Shown: piece after piece, positions 26,089 through 33,442 of the stretch | Layout of the letters: the number at the start of each line of letters is the position of its first letter | Numbering within the stretch: position 1 is the first letter of the stretch | From: Armatimonadetes bacterium Uphvl-Ar2 | GTDB lineage: Bacteria; Armatimonadota; Fimbriimonadia; Fimbriimonadales; Fimbriimonadaceae | Direction: 5' to 3' | NCBI GenBank assembly: GCA_002162095.1 | Contig: CP021424.1 | Coordinates: forward strand, 2,480,001 to 2,544,000 | Length of the DNA stretch: 64,000 nucleotides | The notes under the pieces: model-generated | What the model saw: only the letters and a program-made list of their open reading frames with translations | Databases searched by the model: none | What the model was told of the DNA's origin: nothing | Translations under genes and position numbers: made by a program

Positions 26089-27698
26089 TGCTGGTAGTAC
26101 CTCTTAACGGCTTGGGTGATGGCTTTCGCCACGGAGGAGTGATACTCCGCTTCTTGAATACGAGCCCGATCCCGGCTGTGGTTGATGAAGCCCATCTCCA
26201 AGAGCACGGCGGGCATTTGCGAGTTTCTCAAAACGGCAAACCCAGACTCGTAAATGGTGCGGTCACTTCGCACCCCCATCGAAGGCAACTCGCTCACCTT
26301 AACGATCTCTTCGGACAAGAGATTCCCCAAGAGAATCCCGAGGGGACTCTGCTTGTGGTGGAACATGATGCTCCCTGAGCGACTATTGGCCACGGTGTTG
26401 CTATTGATATGGATGCTCAAGAACAAGTCTGCCTTGCTTCGATTCGCAATGTCTGATCTCTCGCCAAGGGGGATGAAGCGGTCGTCGTTCCGGGTAAGGA
26501 TGACGCTGGCGCCTGCTTCCGTTAACGCCTTGGCAGTTTGTTGGGCGATGGCGAGAGCAATCTTCTTTTCCTGAACGCCACTGTTAGTGGCACCTGGATC
26601 GCGTCCACCGTGCCCGGCATCCAAGACAATCACCTTTCCGGCCAGAGTTCCGTTGGAGCCGTTTGGCTTGATCAGCCGCAGCGTTACGGTTTGGCCGTTC
26701 ACGCTAGCGGAGAACGCGAATGCCCGCTTAGTGGCCAAGATTACATTTACAAAACCATTGCCCGCGTTCTGCATGGAATAGCGACTGACGTACTCGCCGC
26801 CGCCGAGGTCACCTTCACGGCTCACTACGGTCTGCGCCTTCGCGATCTGCAATTGGATCGTGTTCGCGTTTACGTACGACACAGCCGGAGCACTATCGAT
26901 GGTTTTGGAAAGTTGGAAAGTGTAAACCGCGTCGGTTTCCGTTTCGCGCACCACCTTGGGCTCGCTCACAATCACAGGGTCCACCACCGGCGTTTGGTTG
27001 GGCGGCGGGGTCGTGACTGGCGGTGCCACCGGCGCGGGTTTGATCGCGATTTGACTCGTGCCCACGTGGACAAGGTCCACTTCAAACTTGCGGCTGGGAA
27101 GCAGAGAAGGAATCGGCTGCTCGGCCATGCGCGGGGTCTCCACCACAATGCGCACGACGTCCGGAGCAAACTGCCCCACGCGCACTTGGTTGGGCAGTTC
27201 TTCGTTCACTCGCGAATTGAGCTTCGCGCCAAAGAGGTCTACCACCAAACGCTCGGGAGCGGCGAGGCGGAAGGCGCGCATGCGCACCATCATCGTGCCG
27301 TCAATCCGGAAGCCTTCGGCGGTGGTTTCCACGTTGCGGATCTCACTGAGAACGCGGAAAGTGTTGCCCTCCCACATCGTGTGGCCACCGAGGGTCTCGG
27401 TGATCGTGCCGAGGTCAACGGTCGGTTTGGCGGCGATCGTGCGGGTTTCCAGCCGGATTTCCCGGCCCTCCGCCTTAACGATCGTTTCGTTGCCGCGAAC
27501 GTTGACGTCCCAGCCCCAACGACGCATCATGTCGGCCGGGATGAAGCAGTTGTTGCCGACACGATAGCCATCGTGCGGCGACACGCCTTGGAAAGTGTAA
27601 TTCACCCGGACGGCCGTAGGCGTCGCGGGCGCTTGTTGCGCGTATCCCTGTGTTAGCGCCATCCCTAGCGCCAAGCAGGTACCAAAAATCCTCCTCAT
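26085..27698 (-). CDS. N-acetylmuramoyl-L-alanine amidase with AMIN-like region
   Basis: 537 residues. Signal peptide (1-21, ending GYAQ), a copper-amine-oxidase-N-like/AMIN-like beta region (25-300) and a Pro-rich linker around 215-235. The C-terminal Amidase_3 domain (about 350-535) has the zinc ligands in DAGHGGRDPGA, the Glu in VQEKKIALA, the His in LSIHINSN and the catalytic Glu in LLEMGFINH. It cleaves the amide bond between MurNAc and the stem peptide in the periplasm, as AmiA/B/C do in cell separation. An extended -10 and GGGGG ribosome site precede it. Confidence 0.92.
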   Translation of the reverse strand: MRRIFGTCLALGMALTQGYAQQAPATPTAVRVNYTFQGVSPHDGYRVGNNCFIPADMMRRWGWDVNVRGNETIVKAEGREIRLETRTIAAKPTVDLGTITETLGGHTMWEGNTFRVLSEIRNVETTAEGFRIDGTMMVRMRAFRLAAPERLVVDLFGAKLNSRVNEELPNQVRVGQFAPDVVRIVVETPRMAEQPIPSLLPSRKFEVDLVHVGTSQIAIKPAPVAPPVTTPPPNQTPVVDPVIVSEPKVVRETETDAVYTFQLSKTIDSAPAVSYVNANTIQLQIAKAQTVVSREGDLGGGEYVSRYSMQNAGNGFVNVILATKRAFAFSASVNGQTVTLRLIKPNGSNGTLAGKVIVLDAGHGGRDPGATNSGVQEKKIALAIAQQTAKALTEAGASVILTRNDDRFIPLGERSDIANRSKADLFLSIHINSNTVANSRSGSIMFHHKQSPLGILLGNLLSEEIVKVSELPSMGVRSDRTIYESGFAVLRNSQMPAVLLEMGFINHSRDRARIQEAEYHSSVAKAITQAVKRYYQQ

Positions 27699-27710
27699 GA
27701 GGTCCCCCTG

Positions 27711-27719
27711 ATAATACCA
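27711..27719 (-). promoter_or_regulatory. Extended -10 promoter element of the amidase operon
   Basis: On the minus strand TGGTATTAT (TGn plus TATTAT) lies 12 bases before the amidase start; the leader between contains AGGGGGACC as ribosome site. No -35 of note is present, as expected for extended -10 promoters. The very short leader is a weak point. Confidence 0.35.
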
Positions 27720-27782
27720 GAACGTTCAAGATTTAGTGCCGGTTACGTACTTGGCACGGTTTTTGCGCTTCACATTCGCATC

Positions 27783-29108
27783 GTGCGGTTATCGGCGCTG
27801 TTGGTAGTTGTGGGTGCGGCTCTGGCCTTAAGTGGGCAGGCCAAAGCGGATGCAATCCTGGATTGGAATGCCGAAGCGCTCCAGGCCATTCGCACCGCCA
27901 AGTCCGCTCCCCCCATGGCCGCGCGCAATCTGGCCATCGTTTCCGGGGCGGCCTTTGATGCCGTGAACTCGATTTCGAATTCCGGTTACCGCAACGTTTT
28001 CTATTCGGGCGCCGGCAATGCCAGTGCTAGCAAGGAAGCCGCTGCCATCCAGGCGCAATACGACACCCTGCGGGCGCTCTATCCCACTCAGGCAGGGCGA
28101 TTTAAGACGCTTTACGACAACCAGATGAGCCAGATTGCTCCGGGCGCCGCCCGAGATGCCGGGATGGCCCTGGGGGCCAAGACCGCCGCTGCCGCCCTGG
28201 CCAATCGCAGCAATGATGGGTCCGCTACGGCCGGGTCGGTACCCGATGGGCGGAGCAACGATTTGGGCAAATGGCGCCCCACCCCCAGCAACTTTGCCTC
28301 GGGGGCGTTGCCGGGTTGGTCGCAGGTGCGGCCGTTCACGCTCAATTCATCGGATCAGTACCGCTCGGAAGTTATGCCCGCTTTGGACACCGAAGAGTAC
28401 GCCGCCGCCTACAACGAGGTGAAGGCACTGGGCGGCCTGACCAGCCTGGCCCGCACCGCGGACCAGACGGAAATTGCCATGTTCTGGATTGGTGGCGCGG
28501 GGACGGCGACCCCGCCGGGCCACTGGAACGTCATCGCGGCCGGGGTCTCTCAAGATCGAAACCTGAGCCTAGAGGACAACGCCCGCATGTTCTTGCTGCT
28601 CAACTTCTCGCTGGCGGATGCCGGCGTGAGCGCCTGGGACACCAAGTACACCTACCAGTGCTGGCGGCCCATCACGGCCATCCATCAGGGCGACCTGGAC
28701 GGCAACGTGACGACGGACGGGGACCCGAACTGGAGCCCGCTCATCCCGACCCCGAACCACCCCAGCTACGTGAGCGGCCACTCCACCTTTAGTGGGGCGG
28801 CGGCCGCGGCCCTGGCGGGATTCTTTGGCACGGACGACATCAGTTTCAGCGCGGAGAGCGAAGATATCACGGCTACCCGCCACTTCAACTCCTTTAGCCA
28901 GGCGGCAGCCGAAGCCGGCAAGAGCCGCATCTACGGCGGGATTCACTTCGAGTTCGACAATGCGGCCGGCCTGCTCATGGGGCGGAATGTGGCGCAGTGG
29001 ACGCTCGATTCACTGAACTCCCCGGTGCCGGAGCCGGTGACCCTGCTGGCGATGGGTGCGGGTCTGGCGGCCCTGGTGCGACGGCGACGGCGCGCCGCCA
29101 GCGAGTAG
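27783..29108 (+). CDS. Vanadium-haloperoxidase/PAP2-like secreted protein with PEP-CTERM tail
   Basis: 441 residues from GTG at 27783. Signal peptide (ending SGQAKA), helical core, then vanadate/phosphate-site motifs: KYTYQCWRPITAI (Lys/Arg motif), HPSYVSGHSTFSGAAAAAL (PSGH-like) and KSRIYGGIHFEFDNAAG (SRxxxGxHxxxD). This fits vanadium-dependent chloro/bromoperoxidases or acid phosphatases. The end PVPEPVTLLAMGAGLAALVRRRRR is a PEP-CTERM signal: PEP, helix, Arg cluster, normally cut by an exosortase. Halogenating activity is inferred only. Confidence 0.85.
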   Translation: MRLSALLVVVGAALALSGQAKADAILDWNAEALQAIRTAKSAPPMAARNLAIVSGAAFDAVNSISNSGYRNVFYSGAGNASASKEAAAIQAQYDTLRALYPTQAGRFKTLYDNQMSQIAPGAARDAGMALGAKTAAAALANRSNDGSATAGSVPDGRSNDLGKWRPTPSNFASGALPGWSQVRPFTLNSSDQYRSEVMPALDTEEYAAAYNEVKALGGLTSLARTADQTEIAMFWIGGAGTATPPGHWNVIAAGVSQDRNLSLEDNARMFLLLNFSLADAGVSAWDTKYTYQCWRPITAIHQGDLDGNVTTDGDPNWSPLIPTPNHPSYVSGHSTFSGAAAAALAGFFGTDDISFSAESEDITATRHFNSFSQAAAEAGKSRIYGGIHFEFDNAAGLLMGRNVAQWTLDSLNSPVPEPVTLLAMGAGLAALVRRRRRAASE

Positions 29109-29122
29109 AATCACAGCCTCGC

Positions 29123-29198
29123 GGGCGATTAACTCAGTTGGTAGAGTGGCTCCTTTACACGGAGTAAGTCGGGGGTTCGAGTCCCTCATCGCCCACCA
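29123..29198 (+). tRNA. tRNA-Val (anticodon TAC)
   Basis: Full cloverleaf of 76 bases with encoded CCA: acceptor GGGCGAT/ATCGCCC, D stem ACTC/GAGT, anticodon stem GCTCC/GGAGT with loop TTTACAC (anticodon TAC), T stem GGGGG/CCCTC with loop TTCGAGT, and discriminator A. Confidence 0.97.
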
Positions 29199-29244
29199 TC
29201 CCCTCACTCGCTCCTTGGCCTCTTAGGCATACTAAGAGCCATCT

Positions 29245-30684
29245 ATGAGCGACGCCAAGAAGCCGGACGAAAAGCCGACCGCGATGACCTTTGAAGAAGA
29301 GGCGCCGGTTACCTCCAGCCTCAGCATCCCAGGCCTCGAATTTGAAGCCACCACCGGCCGGATGCCGTTGAAGAACGACCAGGGCGAGATCCTGGCCCAG
29401 GTGTTCTATGTCGCCTACACCAAGAAGGGCTGCGAACCGGGCGAGCGACCGGTGACCTTCACCTTCAATGGCGGCCCGGGATCGCCCAGCATCTGGCTGC
29501 ACATGGGGGCGGTGGGGCCGTTCCGCGCGCCGATGACCCCGGAAGGCCAGTTGCCGCCCGCGCCCTACCAGGTGGAACCGAACCTGGAAACCTGGCTCCA
29601 CTTCACCGACCTCGTGTTCATTGACCCGGTGGGCACCGGCTACAGCCGCGCCAAGGACAAGGAGACCGCCGAAACCTATTGGGGCGTGGAGGGCGATATC
29701 AAGAGCGTGAGCGAGTTCTGCCGGATGTGGTTAAACCGAAACGCCCGCTGGCGTTCGCCGCTCTACCTGGTGGGCGAGAGTTATGGCACCACCCGTGCGG
29801 CGGGCATGGCGGGCCACATGATTGACCAAGGGATTGCCCTCAACGGGGTGATTCTGGTTTCGGCCATTCTCAACTTCCAAACCGGTTACCAGCAGTACGG
29901 CAACGATGTTTCGTTCAAGTTGTATTTCCCGACCTACACTGCCACGGCGTGGTACCACGGCAAGCTGCCCTGGGCCGCGAGCCTCGAAGACGCCCTGCGC
30001 CAATCGGAAGCCTTTGTGCAAGGCGAGTACGCCCGGGCCCTGCTATTGGGCGATGATCTCGTGGGCGAGGCTCGCCAGGCCGTGGTCAACGAGTACGCGC
30101 GCCTCTCAGGTCTGAGTCCGGAGTACGTGGACCGCGCGGACCTCCGCGTGACGCAGGGTGCCTTCTGCAAAGAACTCTTGCGCAGTGACCGCCGCACAGT
30201 GGGACGCTTGGACAGCCGCATCAAAGGTATTGATGACTACCGCCGGGGCGAAGGCGAGCACCTGACCAGCGACCCCAGCATGTCCATGCTGATGCCGCCC
30301 TACACGGCGACCTTTAACGACTTTGTCCGCACGCAACTCAAGTACGAATCCGACCTCAAGTACGAGATCTTCAGCGGAATTGGCGAGTGGAACTGGGGCA
30401 CCAAGGGACGCCAGGGCTACCCGGACACCAGCGAGGCCCTGCGCAATGCCATGCACAAAAACCCCTACATGAAGGTGTTTGTGGCCAGCGGCTATTACGA
30501 CCTCGCCACGCCCTACTTTGCTACGGAATACACCTACCGGCACATGGGGCTGGACCCCGAAGTGCGCGGCAACTTCTCGTTTGGCTATTACGAAGCCGGG
30601 CACATGATGTACGTGCACACGGGCTGCCTCACCACGCTATTCCAAGACGTGAAGGCGTTTGTGGAAGGCACGCAGCGAGGCTGA
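29245..30684 (+). CDS. Serine carboxypeptidase, S10 family
   Basis: 479 residues. Alpha/beta hydrolase fold with the S10 signatures FNGGPGSPSIW (oxyanion hole), VGESYGTTRAAG (nucleophile Ser), ASGYYDLATPYFATEY (Asp) and YEAGHMMYVH (His). These enzymes remove C-terminal residues at acid pH. There is no obvious signal peptide (MSDAKKPDEKPTAMTFEEEAP), unlike most members, so location is uncertain. It begins 47 bases after tRNA-Val and ends one base before a convergent gene. Confidence 0.9.
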   Translation: MSDAKKPDEKPTAMTFEEEAPVTSSLSIPGLEFEATTGRMPLKNDQGEILAQVFYVAYTKKGCEPGERPVTFTFNGGPGSPSIWLHMGAVGPFRAPMTPEGQLPPAPYQVEPNLETWLHFTDLVFIDPVGTGYSRAKDKETAETYWGVEGDIKSVSEFCRMWLNRNARWRSPLYLVGESYGTTRAAGMAGHMIDQGIALNGVILVSAILNFQTGYQQYGNDVSFKLYFPTYTATAWYHGKLPWAASLEDALRQSEAFVQGEYARALLLGDDLVGEARQAVVNEYARLSGLSPEYVDRADLRVTQGAFCKELLRSDRRTVGRLDSRIKGIDDYRRGEGEHLTSDPSMSMLMPPYTATFNDFVRTQLKYESDLKYEIFSGIGEWNWGTKGRQGYPDTSEALRNAMHKNPYMKVFVASGYYDLATPYFATEYTYRHMGLDPEVRGNFSFGYYEAGHMMYVHTGCLTTLFQDVKAFVEGTQRG

Positions 30685-32172
30685 TTACGCGTTGGCCGGC
30701 GCCCACCCGGGCACGGCCGCGCGGAAACCCTGATACAGGGCCAGCATCGCGTAGGTATCCAGTTGGCAATAGGCGCGCAGGTCATCAACGATGGCCGCGC
30801 GCTTTTCGTCGCTGGTGGTTGGGTCGAGGTATTCCTCGTAGACTTGCACCGCAACAGCGCCGTTTTGGACGTTGAGGCTCTTGTAGCTGATAGCCGGGTT
30901 CACAGCGGGGAGCACATTTTTGATGCTGTACGACCCGTTGAAGCTGGTCCAATAGGTTTTGCCCTTGATCGCCTTATAAAGATCGTAGCCAACGGTTTTG
31001 AACTTGTTGTACAGCTCTTGGCCGTAAGGGACGCCTGCATCTTTAAGCATCTTGAGCGTGGCGACCTCGTAATCGGAATAGAAAACCAGGCTGGCGCAGT
31101 CTTGCACGGCTTCCCACAGGGTGGCCGCAAAGGCCACGCGCGGGTCTTGGTTCACATCGGTGTGCAGGTAATCGCGCCACTCGGGCTCCTGGGACGAATC
31201 CGCATCGGGGATGACGTGCAACGACCACTGGAACGGCACCCGCTCGTAGGGGTGGTGGCCCACAAACTTGGGTAGGGCAGGGTCGATGGCCTCGAAGTCC
31301 ACAAAGCCGATCGGGCCGGGCAGGCGTTCCAGCTGCTTGATGAGGTCCGGATCGGTGAAATCCTGTTGACCAGAGATCACTCGGTAAGCGAGGCGGTTGG
31401 AGGGGCTGAGCTGCTCGGCGGTGGTGACATCGTCGATCACGCGGAGCCCCTGGGAGGCCAATTTGCGGACGGAGTTCACGTTGATGCCGGGAAGCTTCCA
31501 CAGCCCACCCTCCGGCAGGTTGGCGTGGCAGTTCTCGCGGAAATCGCAGTCCCGGCAGTACGTATTGGGTTCAAAGGCAGGCGCTTCCTCCTGGTGGAGC
31601 ATAGCGCGCACGGGTTCGAGATCGGCCGTGAGGCGAGGGATCATCTCCATCACAAGGCCGGTGATGTCCGCCGAGGTAAAGAGCGTGGCCGCGTCATAGG
31701 GGCCGCCATCGTGGGTGTAATCACGGTCCACGTGCATCAGGCGGTAATCCCGGATGCGAATTCCCGCCGCCCGAAGGACAATGGCCTGGAAGGCGACGTC
31801 TTCGATATGATCGGGCTCCTTCACCCGCACCCCGGACTTGACCTCAATCAGCGTCCAGGTGCCATCGGCGTTGCGCTCGAGGATGTCACAGCGGGTGACC
31901 AACTCCTCGGCCGCGAAGGTGGCTTCGAACAGCACCGGCGCATCGCCCTCCACGGCCACGGCGGTGTGGGCGAGTGCCATTTCTTGCGGGCCTGTGGGCA
32001 ACAAAACACCGGTAGGGAAGTTCTGCCGCGCAAGCTCACCGATGGCTTGGCCGATCTTCATGTACGCCAGTTGGTCGGGGCTGAGCTTCTTGGCCAAGTC
32101 AGGCCGGTGGGTGGCGTACCAAAACCTCTTCGCGCACGGGCGAAATTGCTGGAAGAGGCTTTTTGTGATCAC
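30685..32172 (-). CDS. DUF2779 protein: PD-(D/E)XK-like nuclease plus RNase H-like part
   Basis: 495 residues. The N-terminus ITKSLFQQFRPCAKRFWY and a later TYCRDCDFRENC cluster resemble the cysteine pattern of Cas4/AddB-type FeS nucleases. LIEVKSGVRVKE fits the ExK of a PD-(D/E)XK site. The C-terminal half has GFVDFEAIDPALPKF and SDYEVATLK, typical of the DUF2779 RNase H-like domain. It is a predicted DNA-processing enzyme of unknown pathway. No CRISPR or restriction genes are near. Start ATG at 32172. Confidence 0.78.
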   Translation of the reverse strand: MITKSLFQQFRPCAKRFWYATHRPDLAKKLSPDQLAYMKIGQAIGELARQNFPTGVLLPTGPQEMALAHTAVAVEGDAPVLFEATFAAEELVTRCDILERNADGTWTLIEVKSGVRVKEPDHIEDVAFQAIVLRAAGIRIRDYRLMHVDRDYTHDGGPYDAATLFTSADITGLVMEMIPRLTADLEPVRAMLHQEEAPAFEPNTYCRDCDFRENCHANLPEGGLWKLPGINVNSVRKLASQGLRVIDDVTTAEQLSPSNRLAYRVISGQQDFTDPDLIKQLERLPGPIGFVDFEAIDPALPKFVGHHPYERVPFQWSLHVIPDADSSQEPEWRDYLHTDVNQDPRVAFAATLWEAVQDCASLVFYSDYEVATLKMLKDAGVPYGQELYNKFKTVGYDLYKAIKGKTYWTSFNGSYSIKNVLPAVNPAISYKSLNVQNGAVAVQVYEEYLDPTTSDEKRAAIVDDLRAYCQLDTYAMLALYQGFRAAVPGWAPANA

Positions 32173-32224
32173 AGAGTCGCAAGGCTACCCTTCGGGGCCG
32201 CCGGTTGGGGGTAGGATTTTGCGC

Positions 32225-32824
32225 ATGGCGACCCCCTTGGCCGACCGCTTGAGCGCTGTGATTGAGTGCTACGATCTGCTTCAACATCCGTTCTATCAGG
32301 CTTGGAGTGCGGGCACTCTGCCGGTAGACGCCTTGAAGACTTACGCTTCTGAATACGGAGCCTTCATCAACCGCGTGGCCGCCGGCTGGGCTGCCCACGG
32401 TGACGAAGAAATCGCCGCCGAAGAGCGCGAGCACGCCGACCTGTGGGCCGAATTTGCCGGCGCGCTGGGCACGGAAGTGAAGGGCGCCTCGCTGCCGGCC
32501 GTGACCGACATGGCCAACCGCGTGGATGCGGCCTTTGGCGATGCGGTGACCTCGCTCGGTGGGCTCTACGCCTTCGAGTGCCAGCAGCCGAACACCAGTA
32601 AGAGCAAGCTCGAAGGTCTGGATACGCACTACGTCGGCCTGCCGGAAGCCGCGCGCACCTACTTCGAGATTCACTTGAACGACATTCACGAGCCCGCCCT
32701 GCTTCTGCAACGCATGGAAGCGCTCTCGGCCGAGGATCAAGATCGCGCCGTGGCCGCCTGCGAAAGCGTGGCCGAAGGCCTGTGGAACGCCCTCACGGAC
32801 ATCCACAAGGTTCACTGCGCCTAA
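32225..32824 (+). CDS. Heme-oxygenase-fold protein (TenA/PqqC/CADD-like)
   Basis: 199 residues, all helical. LLQHPFYQAWSAGTLPVDALKTYASEYGAF is the N-terminal signature of the PqqC/CADD-type iron-containing oxidase group (residues about 18-47, in short blocks HPFYQAW and YASEYGAF). Candidate metal ligands are the Glu/His in EEREHADLW, Glu in FECQQP, and the cluster EIHLNDIHEP. The last differs in spacing from the usual H-x3-D-x2-H. Members include the Chlamydia folate enzyme CADD, which makes p-aminobenzoate from its own tyrosine. That role here is speculation. Confidence 0.7.
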   Translation: MATPLADRLSAVIECYDLLQHPFYQAWSAGTLPVDALKTYASEYGAFINRVAAGWAAHGDEEIAAEEREHADLWAEFAGALGTEVKGASLPAVTDMANRVDAAFGDAVTSLGGLYAFECQQPNTSKSKLEGLDTHYVGLPEAARTYFEIHLNDIHEPALLLQRMEALSAEDQDRAVAACESVAEGLWNALTDIHKVHCA

Positions 32825-32845
32825 GCCAGACTTCGGCTTAAGTTC

Positions 32846-32885
32846 ATGGCCCCTGAGGTGAATGCCTCGGGGGTCATTGCTTTTT
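32846..32885 (+). terminator. Rho-independent terminator after the heme-oxygenase-fold gene
   Basis: ATGGCCCCTGAGG pairs with CCTCGGGGGTCAT across TGAATG, with small mismatches, followed by TGCTTTTT. Confidence 0.8.
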
Positions 32886-32944
32886 ATGACGCCTTCCGCG
32901 ATGCTAGACAGGAGCGCGGAGGGGTAAGTATTCTCCTGGCTGAT

Positions 32945-33349
32945 ATGGCGAAGATTGCGGACATTGAGGGTATCGGCCCGAAGTATGCGGCGGCCCTGAA
33001 GGACCACGGCATCGACACGACGGACGAACTGCTGGCGGCGGGCGCGAGCACGAAGGGCCGGGCGGACCTGGCCGAGAAGACCGGCCTGAGCGAGAAGCTG
33101 GTGCTGGAGTGGGTGAACCGCGCCGACCTGATGCGCATCAAGGGCATTGGTTCGCAGTATTCCGACCTGCTGGAGCATGCGGGTGTGGATAGCGTGCCGG
33201 AACTGGCGCAGCGCAATGGCGCGAACCTGGCCGCCAAGATGGCCGAGATCAACGAGGCCAAGAACCTGACCAACCGCGCGCCGAGCGAGAAGGAAGTCGA
33301 GGATTGGGTGGAACAGGCCAAGGGTCTGGACCGCGTCGTCACGCACTGA
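32945..33349 (+). CDS. DUF4332 helix-hairpin-helix protein
   Basis: 134 residues with two helix-hairpin-helix repeats: IEGIGPKYAAALKDHGI (about 6-22) and IKGIGSQYSDLLEHAGV (about 60-76), each followed by a helical segment. DUF4332 proteins are small cytosolic proteins of unknown function, thought to bind nucleic acid through the GIG loops. ATG at 32945 begins the first repeat closely; the frame is open upstream into the preceding terminator, which rules out the longer form. Terminators lie on both sides, so it is a single-gene unit. Confidence 0.85.
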   Translation: MAKIADIEGIGPKYAAALKDHGIDTTDELLAAGASTKGRADLAEKTGLSEKLVLEWVNRADLMRIKGIGSQYSDLLEHAGVDSVPELAQRNGANLAAKMAEINEAKNLTNRAPSEKEVEDWVEQAKGLDRVVTH

Positions 33350-33370
33350 TTTTCCTTTGTCTTGAAATAT

Positions 33371-33403
33371 AGCCTCGCTGCCCAATTGAGGGGCGGCGAG
33401 GCT
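33371..33403 (+). terminator. Terminator after the DUF4332 gene
   Basis: AGCCTCGC (33371-33378) pairs with GCGAGGCT (33396-33403), extended by CTGCCC/GGGCGG in the loop; CTTT follows. Confidence 0.65.
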
Positions 33404-33442
33404 CTTTGCATCCCAAGGCGCGGGTGCAGTAAAGTCCGAGGC

